From JBCBAP01 sp038532435 (GTDB lineage: Bacteria; Pseudomonadota; Alphaproteobacteria; Rhodobacterales; Rhodobacteraceae), in NCBI GenBank assembly GCA_038532435.1, contig JBCBAP010000054.1, forward strand, positions 1 to 23,235: a stretch of 23,235 nucleotides of DNA, written 5' to 3'. The position numbers and the translations under genes were made by a program. Below are positions 14,844-22,659 of this stretch, piece after piece. The notes under the pieces are model-generated. The model did no database searches, was not told the DNA's origin, and saw only the letters and a program-made list of their open reading frames with translations. The stretch's first letter is position 1. Every line of letters begins with the position of its first letter.

Positions 14844-16622
14844 ATGCACGCCTACCGCAGCCATACCTGTGCCGATCTGAACAAGAGCCATGTCGGCCAG
14901 ACGATCCGCCTGTCCGGCTGGGTCCATCGGGTGCGGGATCATGGCGGCGTGCTCTTCATCGATCTGCGCGACCATTACGGCATGACCCAGATCCTCGCGG
15001 ACCCGGACAGCCCCGTGTTCGCTGAGGTGGAGAAGGTCCGCTCCGAATGGGTGATCCGCATTGATGGCGAGGTGAAAGCGCGGGACGAGAGCCTTGTGAA
15101 CCCCAACATCGCAACCGGCGAGATCGAGGTTTTCATCCGCGATCTTGAGGTGCTGGGTGCGGCGGACGAACTGCCCCTGCCGGTGTTCGGCGATCAGGAA
15201 TACCCGGAGGAGACGCGGCTCACCTACCGTTTCCTCGATCTGCGGCGGGAGAAACTGCACGAGTCCATCATGCTCCGGTCCAAGGTTATCGCGAGCCTGC
15301 GCCGCCGCATGACCGATCAGGGGTTCAACGAGTTCCAGACACCTATCCTGACCGCGTCGAGCCCCGAAGGCGCACGGGACTTCCTCGTGCCAAGCCGCCT
15401 GCATCCGGGCAAGTTCTATGCACTCCCCCAGGCGCCGCAGCAGTTCAAGCAGCTCTGCATGGTCGCGGGCTTTGACCGCTATTTCCAGATCGCGCCCTGC
15501 TTCCGGGATGAGGATCCCCGCGCAGACCGCTCTCCGGGGGAGTTCTACCAGCTCGACATGGAGATGAGCTTTGCGACCCAGGAGGACGTCTTCCAGGTGA
15601 TCGAGCCGGTCATGCGTGGTGTGTTCGAGGAGTTCGGCGGCGGGCGCCCGGTCACGCCCGACTTCCCCCGCATCGCCTATCGCGACGCGATGCTCTGGTA
15701 CGGGTCCGACAAGCCGGACCTGCGCAACCCGATCCGGATGCAGGTCGTCTCTGAGCATTTCGCCGGGTCCGGTTTCAAGATCTTTGCCAGCCTGCTGGAG
15801 AAGGAGGGCAACGAGGTCCGCGCGATCCCCGCACCCACCGGCGGCTCCCGCAAATTCTGCGATCGTATGAACTCCTTCGCGCAGAAAGAGGGTCTGCCCG
15901 GCATGGGCTACATCTTCTGGCGCGAGGCCGATGGCGGCATGGAGGCCGCCGGACCGCTGGCCAAGAACATCGGGCCGGAGCGGACGGAGGCGATCCGCCA
16001 GCAGCTTGGCCTCGGTGTGGGCGATGCGGCCTTCTTCCTCGGCGGCAAACCCTCATCGTTCGAAGCGGTCGCGGGCAAAGCGCGCAACGTGATCGGTGAG
16101 GAGCTTGGCCTGACCGAGCAGGACCGCTTCGACTTCTGCTGGATCGTGGACTTCCCGATGTACGAGAAGGATGAGGAGACGGGCGCGCTCGACTTCTCCC
16201 ACAACCCCTTCTCCATGCCGCAAGGGGGGCTTGAGGCGCTCGAAACGATGGAGCCGCTCGACATCCTCGGCTACCAGTACGACATCGTCTGCAACGGGAT
16301 CGAGCTCAGCTCCGGCGCCGTGCGGAACCACAAGCCGGAGATCATGTACAAGGCGTTCGAGAAGGTGGGGCATTCCAAGGAGTTCGTGGACGCGAATTTC
16401 GGCGGCATGCTCAACGCCTTCCGCTTCGGCGCGCCGCCCCACGCGGGGATCGCTCCGGGCGTGGACCGCATGGTCATGCTGCTTGCCGATGCGGACAATA
16501 TCCGCGAGGTCATCATGTTCCCGATGAACCAGCGCGCGGAAGACCTGATGATGCAGGCACCGTCCGAGGCCACGAACGAACAGTTGCGCGACCTCGGCCT
16601 GCGGTTGATGCCGCGGGACTAG
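14844..16622 (+). CDS. aspS: Aspartyl-tRNA synthetase
   Basis: Charges tRNA-Asp with aspartate. At 592 residues it is of the long bacterial type with the GAD insertion. The N-terminal anticodon-binding OB fold contains SGWVHRVRDHGGVLFIDLRD. The class II catalytic core follows, with YRFLDLRRE, TPEGARDFLVPS-like text (SSPEGARDFLVPS), QAPQQFKQ, motif 2 in CFRDEDPRADRSP (about 219-231), and motif 3 GIAPGVDRMVMLL near the C-terminus. His33 in RDHGG aligns with the histidine that marks non-discriminating bacterial AspRS enzymes (Leu in E. coli), so this one may also charge tRNA-Asn, with amidation by GatCAB; this is inference. The start at 14844 has GGAG nine bases upstream and a good promoter just before it. 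It is convergent with the pentapeptide gene, 33 bases away. Confidence 0.97.
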   Translation: MHAYRSHTCADLNKSHVGQTIRLSGWVHRVRDHGGVLFIDLRDHYGMTQILADPDSPVFAEVEKVRSEWVIRIDGEVKARDESLVNPNIATGEIEVFIRDLEVLGAADELPLPVFGDQEYPEETRLTYRFLDLRREKLHESIMLRSKVIASLRRRMTDQGFNEFQTPILTASSPEGARDFLVPSRLHPGKFYALPQAPQQFKQLCMVAGFDRYFQIAPCFRDEDPRADRSPGEFYQLDMEMSFATQEDVFQVIEPVMRGVFEEFGGGRPVTPDFPRIAYRDAMLWYGSDKPDLRNPIRMQVVSEHFAGSGFKIFASLLEKEGNEVRAIPAPTGGSRKFCDRMNSFAQKEGLPGMGYIFWREADGGMEAAGPLAKNIGPERTEAIRQQLGLGVGDAAFFLGGKPSSFEAVAGKARNVIGEELGLTEQDRFDFCWIVDFPMYEKDEETGALDFSHNPFSMPQGGLEALETMEPLDILGYQYDIVCNGIELSSGAVRNHKPEIMYKAFEKVGHSKEFVDANFGGMLNAFRFGAPPHAGIAPGVDRMVMLLADADNIREVIMFPMNQRAEDLMMQAPSEATNEQLRDLGLRLMPRD

Positions 16623-16636
16623 ATTGGTCGGTATGT

Positions 16637-16652
16637 CGGGCTCGGACGCCCG
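16637..16652. terminator. Small hairpin between convergent aspS and pentapeptide genes
   Basis: CGGGC (16637-16641) and GCCCG (16648-16652) with a 6-base loop lie in the 33-base gap between two convergent stop codons. A short TTT follows on the plus strand. It may serve both directions, but it is weak. Confidence 0.35.
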
Positions 16653-16655
16653 GTT

Positions 16656-18608
16656 TCAGTACTCGATGGGGGCAGCCTCGCAGTAGGGCGCGCCCTCTTC
16701 GAAGCAGGCGTAGCCGACGGCCTCCGGCGCGCCAAATCGCGGACAATCGAGGGGAACGAGGTCCGCAACCTCGTCCTGATTGCCGATCGCGAAGGGCGCG
16801 TATCGGCGCACATTGAGTAGTGCCAACCTGCGGCGCTCCTCCGCGTGCCAGCAGGTCCAGACGTTCAGTCCGACGGGCAGGATCGTGTCCCGGGTTCCGA
16901 GGACCGAGCGGAGTTGCGACTGGGTCAGGTCCTGCGCCTGTAGGTCCGCATAGTGGGCGACCGCGCCGGTCAGGTTGGCGTTCCGCATGCGGGCACCGCG
17001 CAGGGTCGCGTAGATCATGAACGTGTCGCTGAGATCGGCATCGACGAACATGGCCCCTTGCGCCATTGCGTAGTCGAGCCGCGCACCGCGGAGCGATGCG
17101 TTCAGGAACCGTGCCCCGTCGAGGGTTGCGCCGAGCAGGTTGGCCAGCTCGAGCGAGGCAACAGACAGGGTGGCGTCCGTCAGCGTTGCTTGTTCCAGAT
17201 TGGCACCCTGAAGCTGTGCGCCCCCCATCTCGGCTCTCACGAGTGCGGCGCCTGCGAGGATGGCACCTTCCATGCGCGCACCGAGAAAGGTCGCACGCTC
17301 CAACGAGGAGAAAGACAGATCAGCGCCTTCCAATCGTGCGCCGGCAAACGTGACGAGATCCGCCGTCGCGTCCTGCAGGTTGACCCCTTCAAGCTGCGTG
17401 CCGCTCAGGTTGGCACCGGCAAGTTGCGCGAACCGCAGGTCGGCACCGATCAGGCTGGCACCGGCAAGGTTTGCGTTTCTGAAGTCGACCCCGGCGAGCA
17501 GCCGGTCGGGCAGGGCGAGGATCGCCGCGCGGCGCTCATCCCGCCAGGCATTGATGAAACGAAGGTCGAGATCCACGAACACCGCATCGCAGTTCGCCGC
17601 TTTGTTGAGACCGCTCTCTTCGCACCAGCGCTCTCTTGCAATGGCCTGGTGAGGGGGGTGAGATTCGTCGGACCAGAGCTGTTGGCCGCATGCTGCCGTC
17701 GGGATGCCCTGCCGGTCGCACCATTCCGTGCGAAACCGCCGCTTGTGAACGTCATACTCCAGCCAATCCGGCGGCAGGTCTACAAACTGCACCTCAACAA
17801 GGTTTGCCGCCGCCAGCGGAAACGCATCCATGGCACCTTCAGACACCGGTACACGCAGGGTGTACTCCCACGTCCCAAGCGCAACGGGAAAGGCCAGGAT
17901 CGGCTCATCCGCCGACCTGTCAGGTCCAACCGTCGAGAGCCAACTCACGACGCTCAGCGGCACGAAGAGGGCGAGCACCGTGAGCGGTTCGAACAGCCCG
18001 CGCAGGACGACCGGCCGGGCCTGGTCCCGACGTCTCAGGATCGACCAGACCCGCAGGAAGCTCACCAGCGCCGTGATCGTCGAGATCGACAGCGTGAACG
18101 CGATGATCACCGTCCACCAGCCGTCGTGCGCAGGCCAGTATCGGACCCAGAACCAGCTCAGAACCATCGGCCCCGCGGTGAACGTCAGCAGGAAGGTGAT
18201 CAGCAGGGTGAGCCAGCGCAGCGGCCTGCGCCGGATTGCCTGATCGGTGCGAAACCAGAGCGCGAAATCGTTGATGAGCCAAGGCATGACCTGATCACCG
18301 AGCAGCACCCCGTCGACCTTGCTCGGCGGCTCCGCCAGCGCCTCCCACAGCTTCAGCAGTTGCAGGTGCAGGTAGATGTGCAGCGCGGCGCCCAGGATCG
18401 GTGCATAGCGAAAGAACGCGGCGGTTGGGATGTCGACGCCAATGAGCGGAAGGCGGGTTTGCCGCTCGACGATGAAAAAGTCCGCGTCCTCCACCCCCAG
18501 CAGCGTCACTCCGACAAAGGCGAGGTAGGCGAGCAGGCCGAACCAGCTCGTCCGGGCGACCCTTGATATCTCGTCAATTCGGGCGATCTGGGCGTCTTTG
18601 CTGCTCAT
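16656..18608 (-). CDS. Membrane-anchored pentapeptide-repeat protein
   Basis: A 650-residue protein in four parts. Residues 1-226 hold about five hydrophobic segments (near 22-41, 62-82, 131-153, 163-186 and 205-225). Residues about 227-365 form a soluble region with several cysteines (WCDRQ, AACGQQ, RWCEESG, ANCDAVF) that may pair in disulfides. Residues about 370-568 are around 40 tandem pentapeptide repeats of the A(D/N)LXX type (NANLAGASLIGADL, GARLEGADLSFSSL and so on), expected to form a right-handed quadrilateral beta-helix. The tail from 569 has more cysteines and aromatic residues. Pentapeptide domains are found in many roles, including scaffold and DNA mimic. With membrane segments, a scaffold or sensor at the envelope is more likely than gyrase protection. 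No partner gene is evident. The Shine-Dalgarno at the 18608 start is weak. Confidence 0.85.
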   Translation of the reverse strand: MSSKDAQIARIDEISRVARTSWFGLLAYLAFVGVTLLGVEDADFFIVERQTRLPLIGVDIPTAAFFRYAPILGAALHIYLHLQLLKLWEALAEPPSKVDGVLLGDQVMPWLINDFALWFRTDQAIRRRPLRWLTLLITFLLTFTAGPMVLSWFWVRYWPAHDGWWTVIIAFTLSISTITALVSFLRVWSILRRRDQARPVVLRGLFEPLTVLALFVPLSVVSWLSTVGPDRSADEPILAFPVALGTWEYTLRVPVSEGAMDAFPLAAANLVEVQFVDLPPDWLEYDVHKRRFRTEWCDRQGIPTAACGQQLWSDESHPPHQAIARERWCEESGLNKAANCDAVFVDLDLRFINAWRDERRAAILALPDRLLAGVDFRNANLAGASLIGADLRFAQLAGANLSGTQLEGVNLQDATADLVTFAGARLEGADLSFSSLERATFLGARMEGAILAGAALVRAEMGGAQLQGANLEQATLTDATLSVASLELANLLGATLDGARFLNASLRGARLDYAMAQGAMFVDADLSDTFMIYATLRGARMRNANLTGAVAHYADLQAQDLTQSQLRSVLGTRDTILPVGLNVWTCWHAEERRRLALLNVRRYAPFAIGNQDEVADLVPLDCPRFGAPEAVGYACFEEGAPYCEAAPIEY

Positions 18609-18675
18609 GGGCGCTCAAGGCTGACTCGGAAATGACCTTGGAGGCAGTCTAGCACGGGGGTCGCGGGTCGTATGT

Positions 18676-18689
18676 TTTCGAAATCGAAA
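18676..18689. promoter_or_regulatory. TTTCGA-AA-TCGAAA inverted repeat in the divergent azoR region
   Basis: A perfect 6-bp inverted repeat with two central bases lies in the 163-base region between the pentapeptide gene and azoR. It could be an operator for a redox- or xenobiotic-sensing repressor, as azoreductase genes often have one. A candidate promoter (TTGGCC at 18704, CATTAA at 18727, spacing 17) follows. Confidence 0.35.
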
Positions 18690-18743
18690 CAGTCTGCAAA
18701 CTCTTGGCCCATTTATCCGCGATAGTCATTAAATTAAATCGCA

Positions 18744-18764
18744 CTCCATCGCAAACGGATGGAG
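18744..18764 (+). promoter_or_regulatory. Hairpin covering the azoR ribosome-binding site
   Basis: CTCCATC (18744-18750) and GATGGAG (18758-18764) are perfect 7-bp arms with a 7-base loop. The right arm contains the GGAG Shine-Dalgarno core for the azoR ATG at 18772, so in RNA the hairpin would hide it. Confidence 0.5.
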
Positions 18765-18771
18765 AGAGCCC

Positions 18772-19356
18772 ATGGGCACACTTCTTGTACACAGTTCAGC
18801 GCGGCGGGAGGCTTCGGTCACGCGCGCGCTCGGGTCGGACCTCGCGGAGCGGCTTGGCGCGCCGGTGGTCGAACGGGATCTCGCGCACGGTGTCGAGCTG
18901 ATCGACGAGGCATGGGTCGGCGCGAACTTCACGCCACGCGAGGACCGCTCGGACACCCAGCGGGCGCGGTTGAAGGGCTCCGACGCGTTGGTTGCGGAGG
19001 TGATGGCGGCAGAGACGCTCGTGATCGGCATGCCGATCTACAATTTCGGTGTTCCCGCTGCGCTGAAGGCCTGGATCGACCAGATCGCCCGCGCCAAGGT
19101 CACCTTCGAATACACACCCGACGGTCCTAAGGGGCTGCTGAGCGGCAAACGTGCCTTCATCATCGTGGCCTCCGGCGGGACGGAGATGGGCAGCGCAGTC
19201 GATTTCGCGACGCCACACCTGCGTCAGGTGCTCGGGTTCCTCGGGATCGACGATGTTACCGTGATCCGTGCGGATCAGGCCATGGTGCGGGGCGAGGCTG
19301 CGCAGACGGACGCGATGCGCCAGATCGACGGTATCGTCGCGGTCCGGGCCGCCTAA
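18772..19356 (+). CDS. azoR: FMN-dependent NADH azoreductase / quinone reductase
   Basis: A flavodoxin-like oxidoreductase of 194 residues that moves two electrons from NADH through FMN to quinones or azo compounds, in the cytosol. The N-terminal VHSSARREASVTRALGSDL is the phosphate-binding loop of this fold (usually SSPRGEESVSRKL-like). GMPIYNFGVPAALKAWIDQIARAKVTF followed by YTPDGPKGLLSGK is the AzoR signature, and IIVASGG the third FMN loop. The start has GGAG inside a hairpin seven bases upstream. A strong terminator follows its stop codon, so it is transcribed alone. It is divergent from the pentapeptide gene. Confidence 0.92.
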   Translation: MGTLLVHSSARREASVTRALGSDLAERLGAPVVERDLAHGVELIDEAWVGANFTPREDRSDTQRARLKGSDALVAEVMAAETLVIGMPIYNFGVPAALKAWIDQIARAKVTFEYTPDGPKGLLSGKRAFIIVASGGTEMGSAVDFATPHLRQVLGFLGIDDVTVIRADQAMVRGEAAQTDAMRQIDGIVAVRAA

Positions 19357-19390
19357 GCGCCGCCCCACGCACCAGCGGTTGACAGCCGCG

Positions 19391-19421
19391 GTCTCAGTCC
19401 CGACATGGGGCTGAGACTTTT
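19391..19421 (+). terminator. Rho-independent terminator after azoR
   Basis: An 11-bp stem, GTCTCAGTCCC (19391-19401) with GGGGCTGAGAC (19407-19417), one wobble pair and loop GACAT, is followed by TTTT (19418-19421). It separates azoR from the nitroreductase gene starting 18 bases later. Confidence 0.85.
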
Positions 19422-19439
19422 GCCATACAGGACAACGTG

Positions 19440-20021
19440 ATGCAGCTCGCCCACCGGCCCGAGGTACTTGAGTTTCTTCTCACCCGCCGATCCCGTCCGG
19501 CCAAGACGCTAACCGGGCCGGGGCCGGATCACGCGACGCTCGAGACGCTGCTGCAGGCCGCCGCACGCAGCCCGGACCATGGCAAGCTTGAGCCCTGGCG
19601 GTTTCTTGTGCTGCAGGGTGCTGCGCTCACCCGGCTGGCGGAGGCGACGCGGGAGCGTGGCCGCGCGCTCGGCAAGGATCCGGACAAGCTGGAAAAGGAT
19701 GTGAGCGGGTTCGTCCGCTCACCGGCGGTTATCGCCGTCGTCGCATCGCCGAAACCTTCCGAGAAGATCCCGGAGGTCGAACAGACCCTCTCTGCCGGGG
19801 CCGTCTGCCTCGCGCTTCTCAACGCCGCGCTGGCGAGCGGGTGGGGGGCAAACTGGCTGAGTTCCTGGATGGCCTACGATCCCGAGTTCCTAACCGGGCC
19901 ACTGGGCCTCGACGCCGGGGAGTTTGTCGCAGGGTTCATCCATATCGGCACGGAAACCTCAGTCCCCCCGGACCGGCCCCGCCCGGCGCTTGAGCAGGTC
20001 GTCACGTGGGTGGACACCTGA
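19440..20021 (+). CDS. Nitroreductase family protein (YdjA-like)
   Basis: A small FMN-dependent NAD(P)H oxidoreductase of 193 residues, of the single-domain YdjA type, acting in the cytosol on nitro compounds or quinones. Visible are the FMN phosphate-contacting RRSRPAKTL near residue 17, the ARSPDHGKLEPWRFLVL segment typical of this subgroup, SAGAVCLALLNAALASGWGANWLS in the core, and GFIHIGT near the end. Two starts are adjacent: GTG at 19437 and ATG at 19440. ATG is preferred because AGGA (19429-19432) then stands seven bases away. Its stop overlaps the start of the EI24 gene by one base (TGATG). The physiological substrate is unknown. Confidence 0.9.
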   Translation: MQLAHRPEVLEFLLTRRSRPAKTLTGPGPDHATLETLLQAAARSPDHGKLEPWRFLVLQGAALTRLAEATRERGRALGKDPDKLEKDVSGFVRSPAVIAVVASPKPSEKIPEVEQTLSAGAVCLALLNAALASGWGANWLSSWMAYDPEFLTGPLGLDAGEFVAGFIHIGTETSVPPDRPRPALEQVVTWVDT

Positions 20022-20701
20022 TGATCCTCGACGGGTTCTCGCGGGCGGTCGGACAGATGGGCGATCCCCGTTTCACCGGCGTGCTTGCGAAGGCGCTGGT
20101 GCTGACCATCGCGGTTTTCGTGGCGCTTTGCGTCGTTCTGGGACTGGTGGTGTCGTCCGTCGTCGGCGCTGTGACCCTGCCCTTCATCGGGACATTCGAT
20201 GCGGGGGCCTTGGCGACCGGGCTTGCGGTCGGGACGATGATGATCGCGTCGATCTTCCTGATGATCCCGGTTGCATCGATCTGCGTGGGCTTCTTCCTCG
20301 ACGATATCGCGAGCGCGGTGGAGGACAGCCACTATCCCGATCTGCCCCATGTCACGCCTCTGCCCCTCGGCGATGTGCTGGTGGACAGCTTGCGGTTCTT
20401 TGGCGTGCTGGCCGCCGCGAACCTCGTGGCGCTGATCTTCTACCTTTTTTCCGGTCCGTTCGCCCCGTTGGTCTTCTACGCGCTGAACGGCTTCCTGCTC
20501 GGACGGGAGTACTTTCAGCTCGTGGCCCTGCGCCGTCTACCGCCGGCGGAGGCGACCCGGCTGCGTAAGGCCCACTTTCCGAAGATCTGGGCTGCAGGCA
20601 CGCTGATGGCCGTGCCCCTGTCGATCCCTTTGGTCAACCTTCTGATCCCGTTGCTGGGCGTTGCAACCTTCACGCACCTCTTTCACAGCGTGAACCGCTG
20701 A
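20021..20701 (+). CDS. EI24/CysZ-like membrane protein
   Basis: A 226-residue integral membrane protein of the EI24 family, which includes the sulfate transporter CysZ of E. coli. Hydrophobic segments lie near residues 27-52, 65-96, 126-158 and 190-215. The motif NGFLLGREYFQLVALRRL (156-173) and the following ATRLRKAHFPK are strongly conserved in the family. The ATG at 20021 overlaps the preceding nitroreductase stop codon and so is likely coupled to it; an in-frame GTG at 20006 is less likely. A CysZ role in sulfate uptake is possible but is not shown by its neighbours. A general function for the alphaproteobacterial members is not established. Confidence 0.85.
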   Translation: MILDGFSRAVGQMGDPRFTGVLAKALVLTIAVFVALCVVLGLVVSSVVGAVTLPFIGTFDAGALATGLAVGTMMIASIFLMIPVASICVGFFLDDIASAVEDSHYPDLPHVTPLPLGDVLVDSLRFFGVLAAANLVALIFYLFSGPFAPLVFYALNGFLLGREYFQLVALRRLPPAEATRLRKAHFPKIWAAGTLMAVPLSIPLVNLLIPLLGVATFTHLFHSVNR

Positions 20702-20940
20702 GGCCGCCGCCCCCTCTTTGTTTCCGTTCTCACCCGGAAAACTGCCGGAATGGGTAGATCGCGTGACAACTCGCGCAATCACCCCACAAAAAACCCGCGA
20801 GGCATCGACCGGAGGGGTTGTTCTGTGCGGATTTCAGCGATCCTATTCCGGCCAACAACAAAGGCATGATCGGGGACTGGGCACGGTTCGCGACTCGCTT
20901 AAAATCAGGTCGGCAATCGACAAACAGGGAGAAGACGAAC

Positions 20941-21951
20941 ATGACCTTCAAGACACTCTTGCGCACGACCGCGCTCGCAGCGACGACATTTGCCTTTGCC
21001 GGTGAGGCGCTGGCGGTTGAATGGAACGTCTCGCTGTGGGGCAAACGGCGCGCGTTCACTGAACATGTGGAGAAGCTGGCGGAGCTTGTCGATCAGAAGA
21101 CCGGCGGCGCGTTCACGCTCAACATCTCCTACGGCGGGCTGTCCAAGAACCGGGAGAACCTGGACGGGATCTCCATCGGGGCGTTCGAGATGGCGCAGTT
21201 CTGTGCGGGCTATCACGCGGACAAGAACCCGTCGATCACCGTGCTTGAGCTGCCGTTCCTCGGCGTCGACAGCCTGGAGAAGGAGATCGAGGTCTCCATG
21301 GCCGTCTACGGTCACCCGGCGACGCAGGCGGATCTTGCCCGCTGGAACGCGACGCTGCTGATGCCCTCGCCGCTGCCGCAGTACAACATCGTGGGTGTGG
21401 GCGACGCGCCACAGACCCTCGCAGACTTCGACGGGCTGAGCGTCCGGGCGACCGGCGGCATCGGCAAGGCGATGGCGGCGCTCGGCGCGGTGCCGACCTC
21501 CATGTCCGCGACCGAAGTGCGGCAGGCGATGGACTCCGGTGTGGTCAAGGCGGTGAGCTTCGCCCCCCACGCGCACATGTCCTTCGGCACTGTCGAGAAT
21601 GCGGAATGGTGGACGACCAACCTCAACCCCGGCACCGTCAACTGCCCCGTGGTCGCGAACACCGACGCGCTCGGCAGCCTGTCGGATGCACATCGTGAGG
21701 CGCTGATGAGCTCCATCGACGAGGCGCTCGCCCACTATGTCTCCTACTACAACGGAGCGACCATGGACGCCTGGGGCCCGACCCTCGACGAAAAGGGCAT
21801 TGCGCGCGTCACCTACGACGCCGATGCGCTCGCCTCGCTGAAGGACGCGGTCGCGGGGCCCGCGGCGGAGGCCTGGATTGCGGAGAACTCCGCCCGGGGT
21901 CTGCCCGCGCAAGAGCTCTATGATCTTGTGACGGGCCTCGTCGCGAACTGA
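20941..21951 (+). CDS. dctP: TRAP transporter substrate-binding protein, DctP family
   Basis: A periplasmic binding protein of 336 residues that delivers an organic anion to a TRAP transporter. The start at 20941 gives a clear signal peptide (cleavage about after GEALA, residue 25) and has GGGAG nine bases upstream. A longer in-frame start at 20818 is rejected because it would displace the signal. The mature protein begins VEWNVSLWG. The family signature lies at about 163-176 (FDGLSVRATGGIGK), where Arg169 is the position that usually binds the substrate carboxylate. VKAVSFAPHAHMSFG and the C-terminal helices match the family. The ligand is unknown, since TRAP binding proteins recognise many carboxylates. 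It is first in the operon with dctQ and dctM. The 239-base region before it has no clear promoter. Confidence 0.93.
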   Translation: MTFKTLLRTTALAATTFAFAGEALAVEWNVSLWGKRRAFTEHVEKLAELVDQKTGGAFTLNISYGGLSKNRENLDGISIGAFEMAQFCAGYHADKNPSITVLELPFLGVDSLEKEIEVSMAVYGHPATQADLARWNATLLMPSPLPQYNIVGVGDAPQTLADFDGLSVRATGGIGKAMAALGAVPTSMSATEVRQAMDSGVVKAVSFAPHAHMSFGTVENAEWWTTNLNPGTVNCPVVANTDALGSLSDAHREALMSSIDEALAHYVSYYNGATMDAWGPTLDEKGIARVTYDADALASLKDAVAGPAAEAWIAENSARGLPAQELYDLVTGLVAN

Positions 21952-21959
21952 TCCGAACC

Positions 21960-21993
21960 GGGTGCGCCGACAATGGCGCGCCCTTTTCTCTTT
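21960..21993 (+). terminator. Terminator-like hairpin between dctP and dctQ
   Basis: GGGTGCGCC (21960-21968) pairs with GGCGCGCCC (21975-21983) with one wobble pair and a 6-base loop, followed by TTTTCTCTTT (21984-21993). Partial termination here would give more binding protein than permease, as is known for transport operons of this kind. Confidence 0.65.
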
Positions 21994-22014
21994 CACGATC
22001 CAGGGGAGGTGCCG

Positions 22015-22659
22015 ATGGCCGGCGCATCTTCGGTGCTGACCGACGACAGCCTTCTGAGCCGTCTCGACCAGCGGCTCTACACGGTCGAGCGTCTGCTCGC
22101 GTTGATCGGCGGGCTTGCTGTTTTTTCGCTGATGCTTCTCGCGGTGGTCAGCGTCGCGGGGCGGAACGGGTTCGACCGGCCCTTGCCCGGTTATGTGGAC
22201 TGGATCGAGCAGGCTATGCCGATCATCGCCTTCGTGGCGGTGTCCTATTGTCAGCGGGACGGTGGGCATATCCGGATGGACATCCTCGTCGGGCAGCTCA
22301 AGGGGCGGCTGCTCTGGATCGTGGAGTTCCTGATGATTTTCCTGATGCTGGTGCTCATGCTCCTTCTCGTCTGGGGGACATGGTCCCACTTCGACCGATC
22401 GTTCGACTGGAACGCGCCCCTGTGGAGCCGGGATTCAAGCTTCGACATCCGCCTGCCGATCTGGCCGGCGAAACTGGTCGTTCCGGTCGCATTTGCAGTG
22501 ATCTCCGCCCGACTGGCGCTGCAACTCGTTGCCTACGGTCGCGCGATCTGGAGCGGCAGCCTCACCCCGGTCGCGGTGCCGCTGATCGAGGATGCGGCGA
22601 CAGTAGCGGCGAAGGAGGCGGCGACCGTTTCCGGCCTTGAGAAGGACGACGCGCGATGA
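22015..22659 (+). CDS. dctQ: TRAP transporter small permease, DctQ family
   Basis: The small membrane subunit of the TRAP carrier, 214 residues with four hydrophobic segments (near 25-47, 60-77, 98-120 and 153-173). VSVAGRNGFDRPLPGYVDWIEQ and YCQRDGGHIRMDIL are typical DctQ text. The start at 22015 has GGGGAGG five bases upstream; an in-frame ATG at 21973 lies within the hairpin between the genes and is unlikely. The C-terminal tail is Ala/Glu-rich. The stop overlaps the dctM start (ATGA). Confidence 0.92.
   Translation: MAGASSVLTDDSLLSRLDQRLYTVERLLALIGGLAVFSLMLLAVVSVAGRNGFDRPLPGYVDWIEQAMPIIAFVAVSYCQRDGGHIRMDILVGQLKGRLLWIVEFLMIFLMLVLMLLLVWGTWSHFDRSFDWNAPLWSRDSSFDIRLPIWPAKLVVPVAFAVISARLALQLVAYGRAIWSGSLTPVAVPLIEDAATVAAKEAATVSGLEKDDAR

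Noticed and set aside
16953..18566. 537-residue plus-strand open frame opposite the pentapeptide gene
   Set aside because: It is the shadow of the periodic pentapeptide repeats. The minus strand has clear A(D/N)LXX periodicity.
20905..22389. 494-residue minus-strand open frame opposite dctP/dctQ
   Set aside because: Antisense shadow rich in Arg/His/Gly. The plus strand holds clear TRAP transporter genes.
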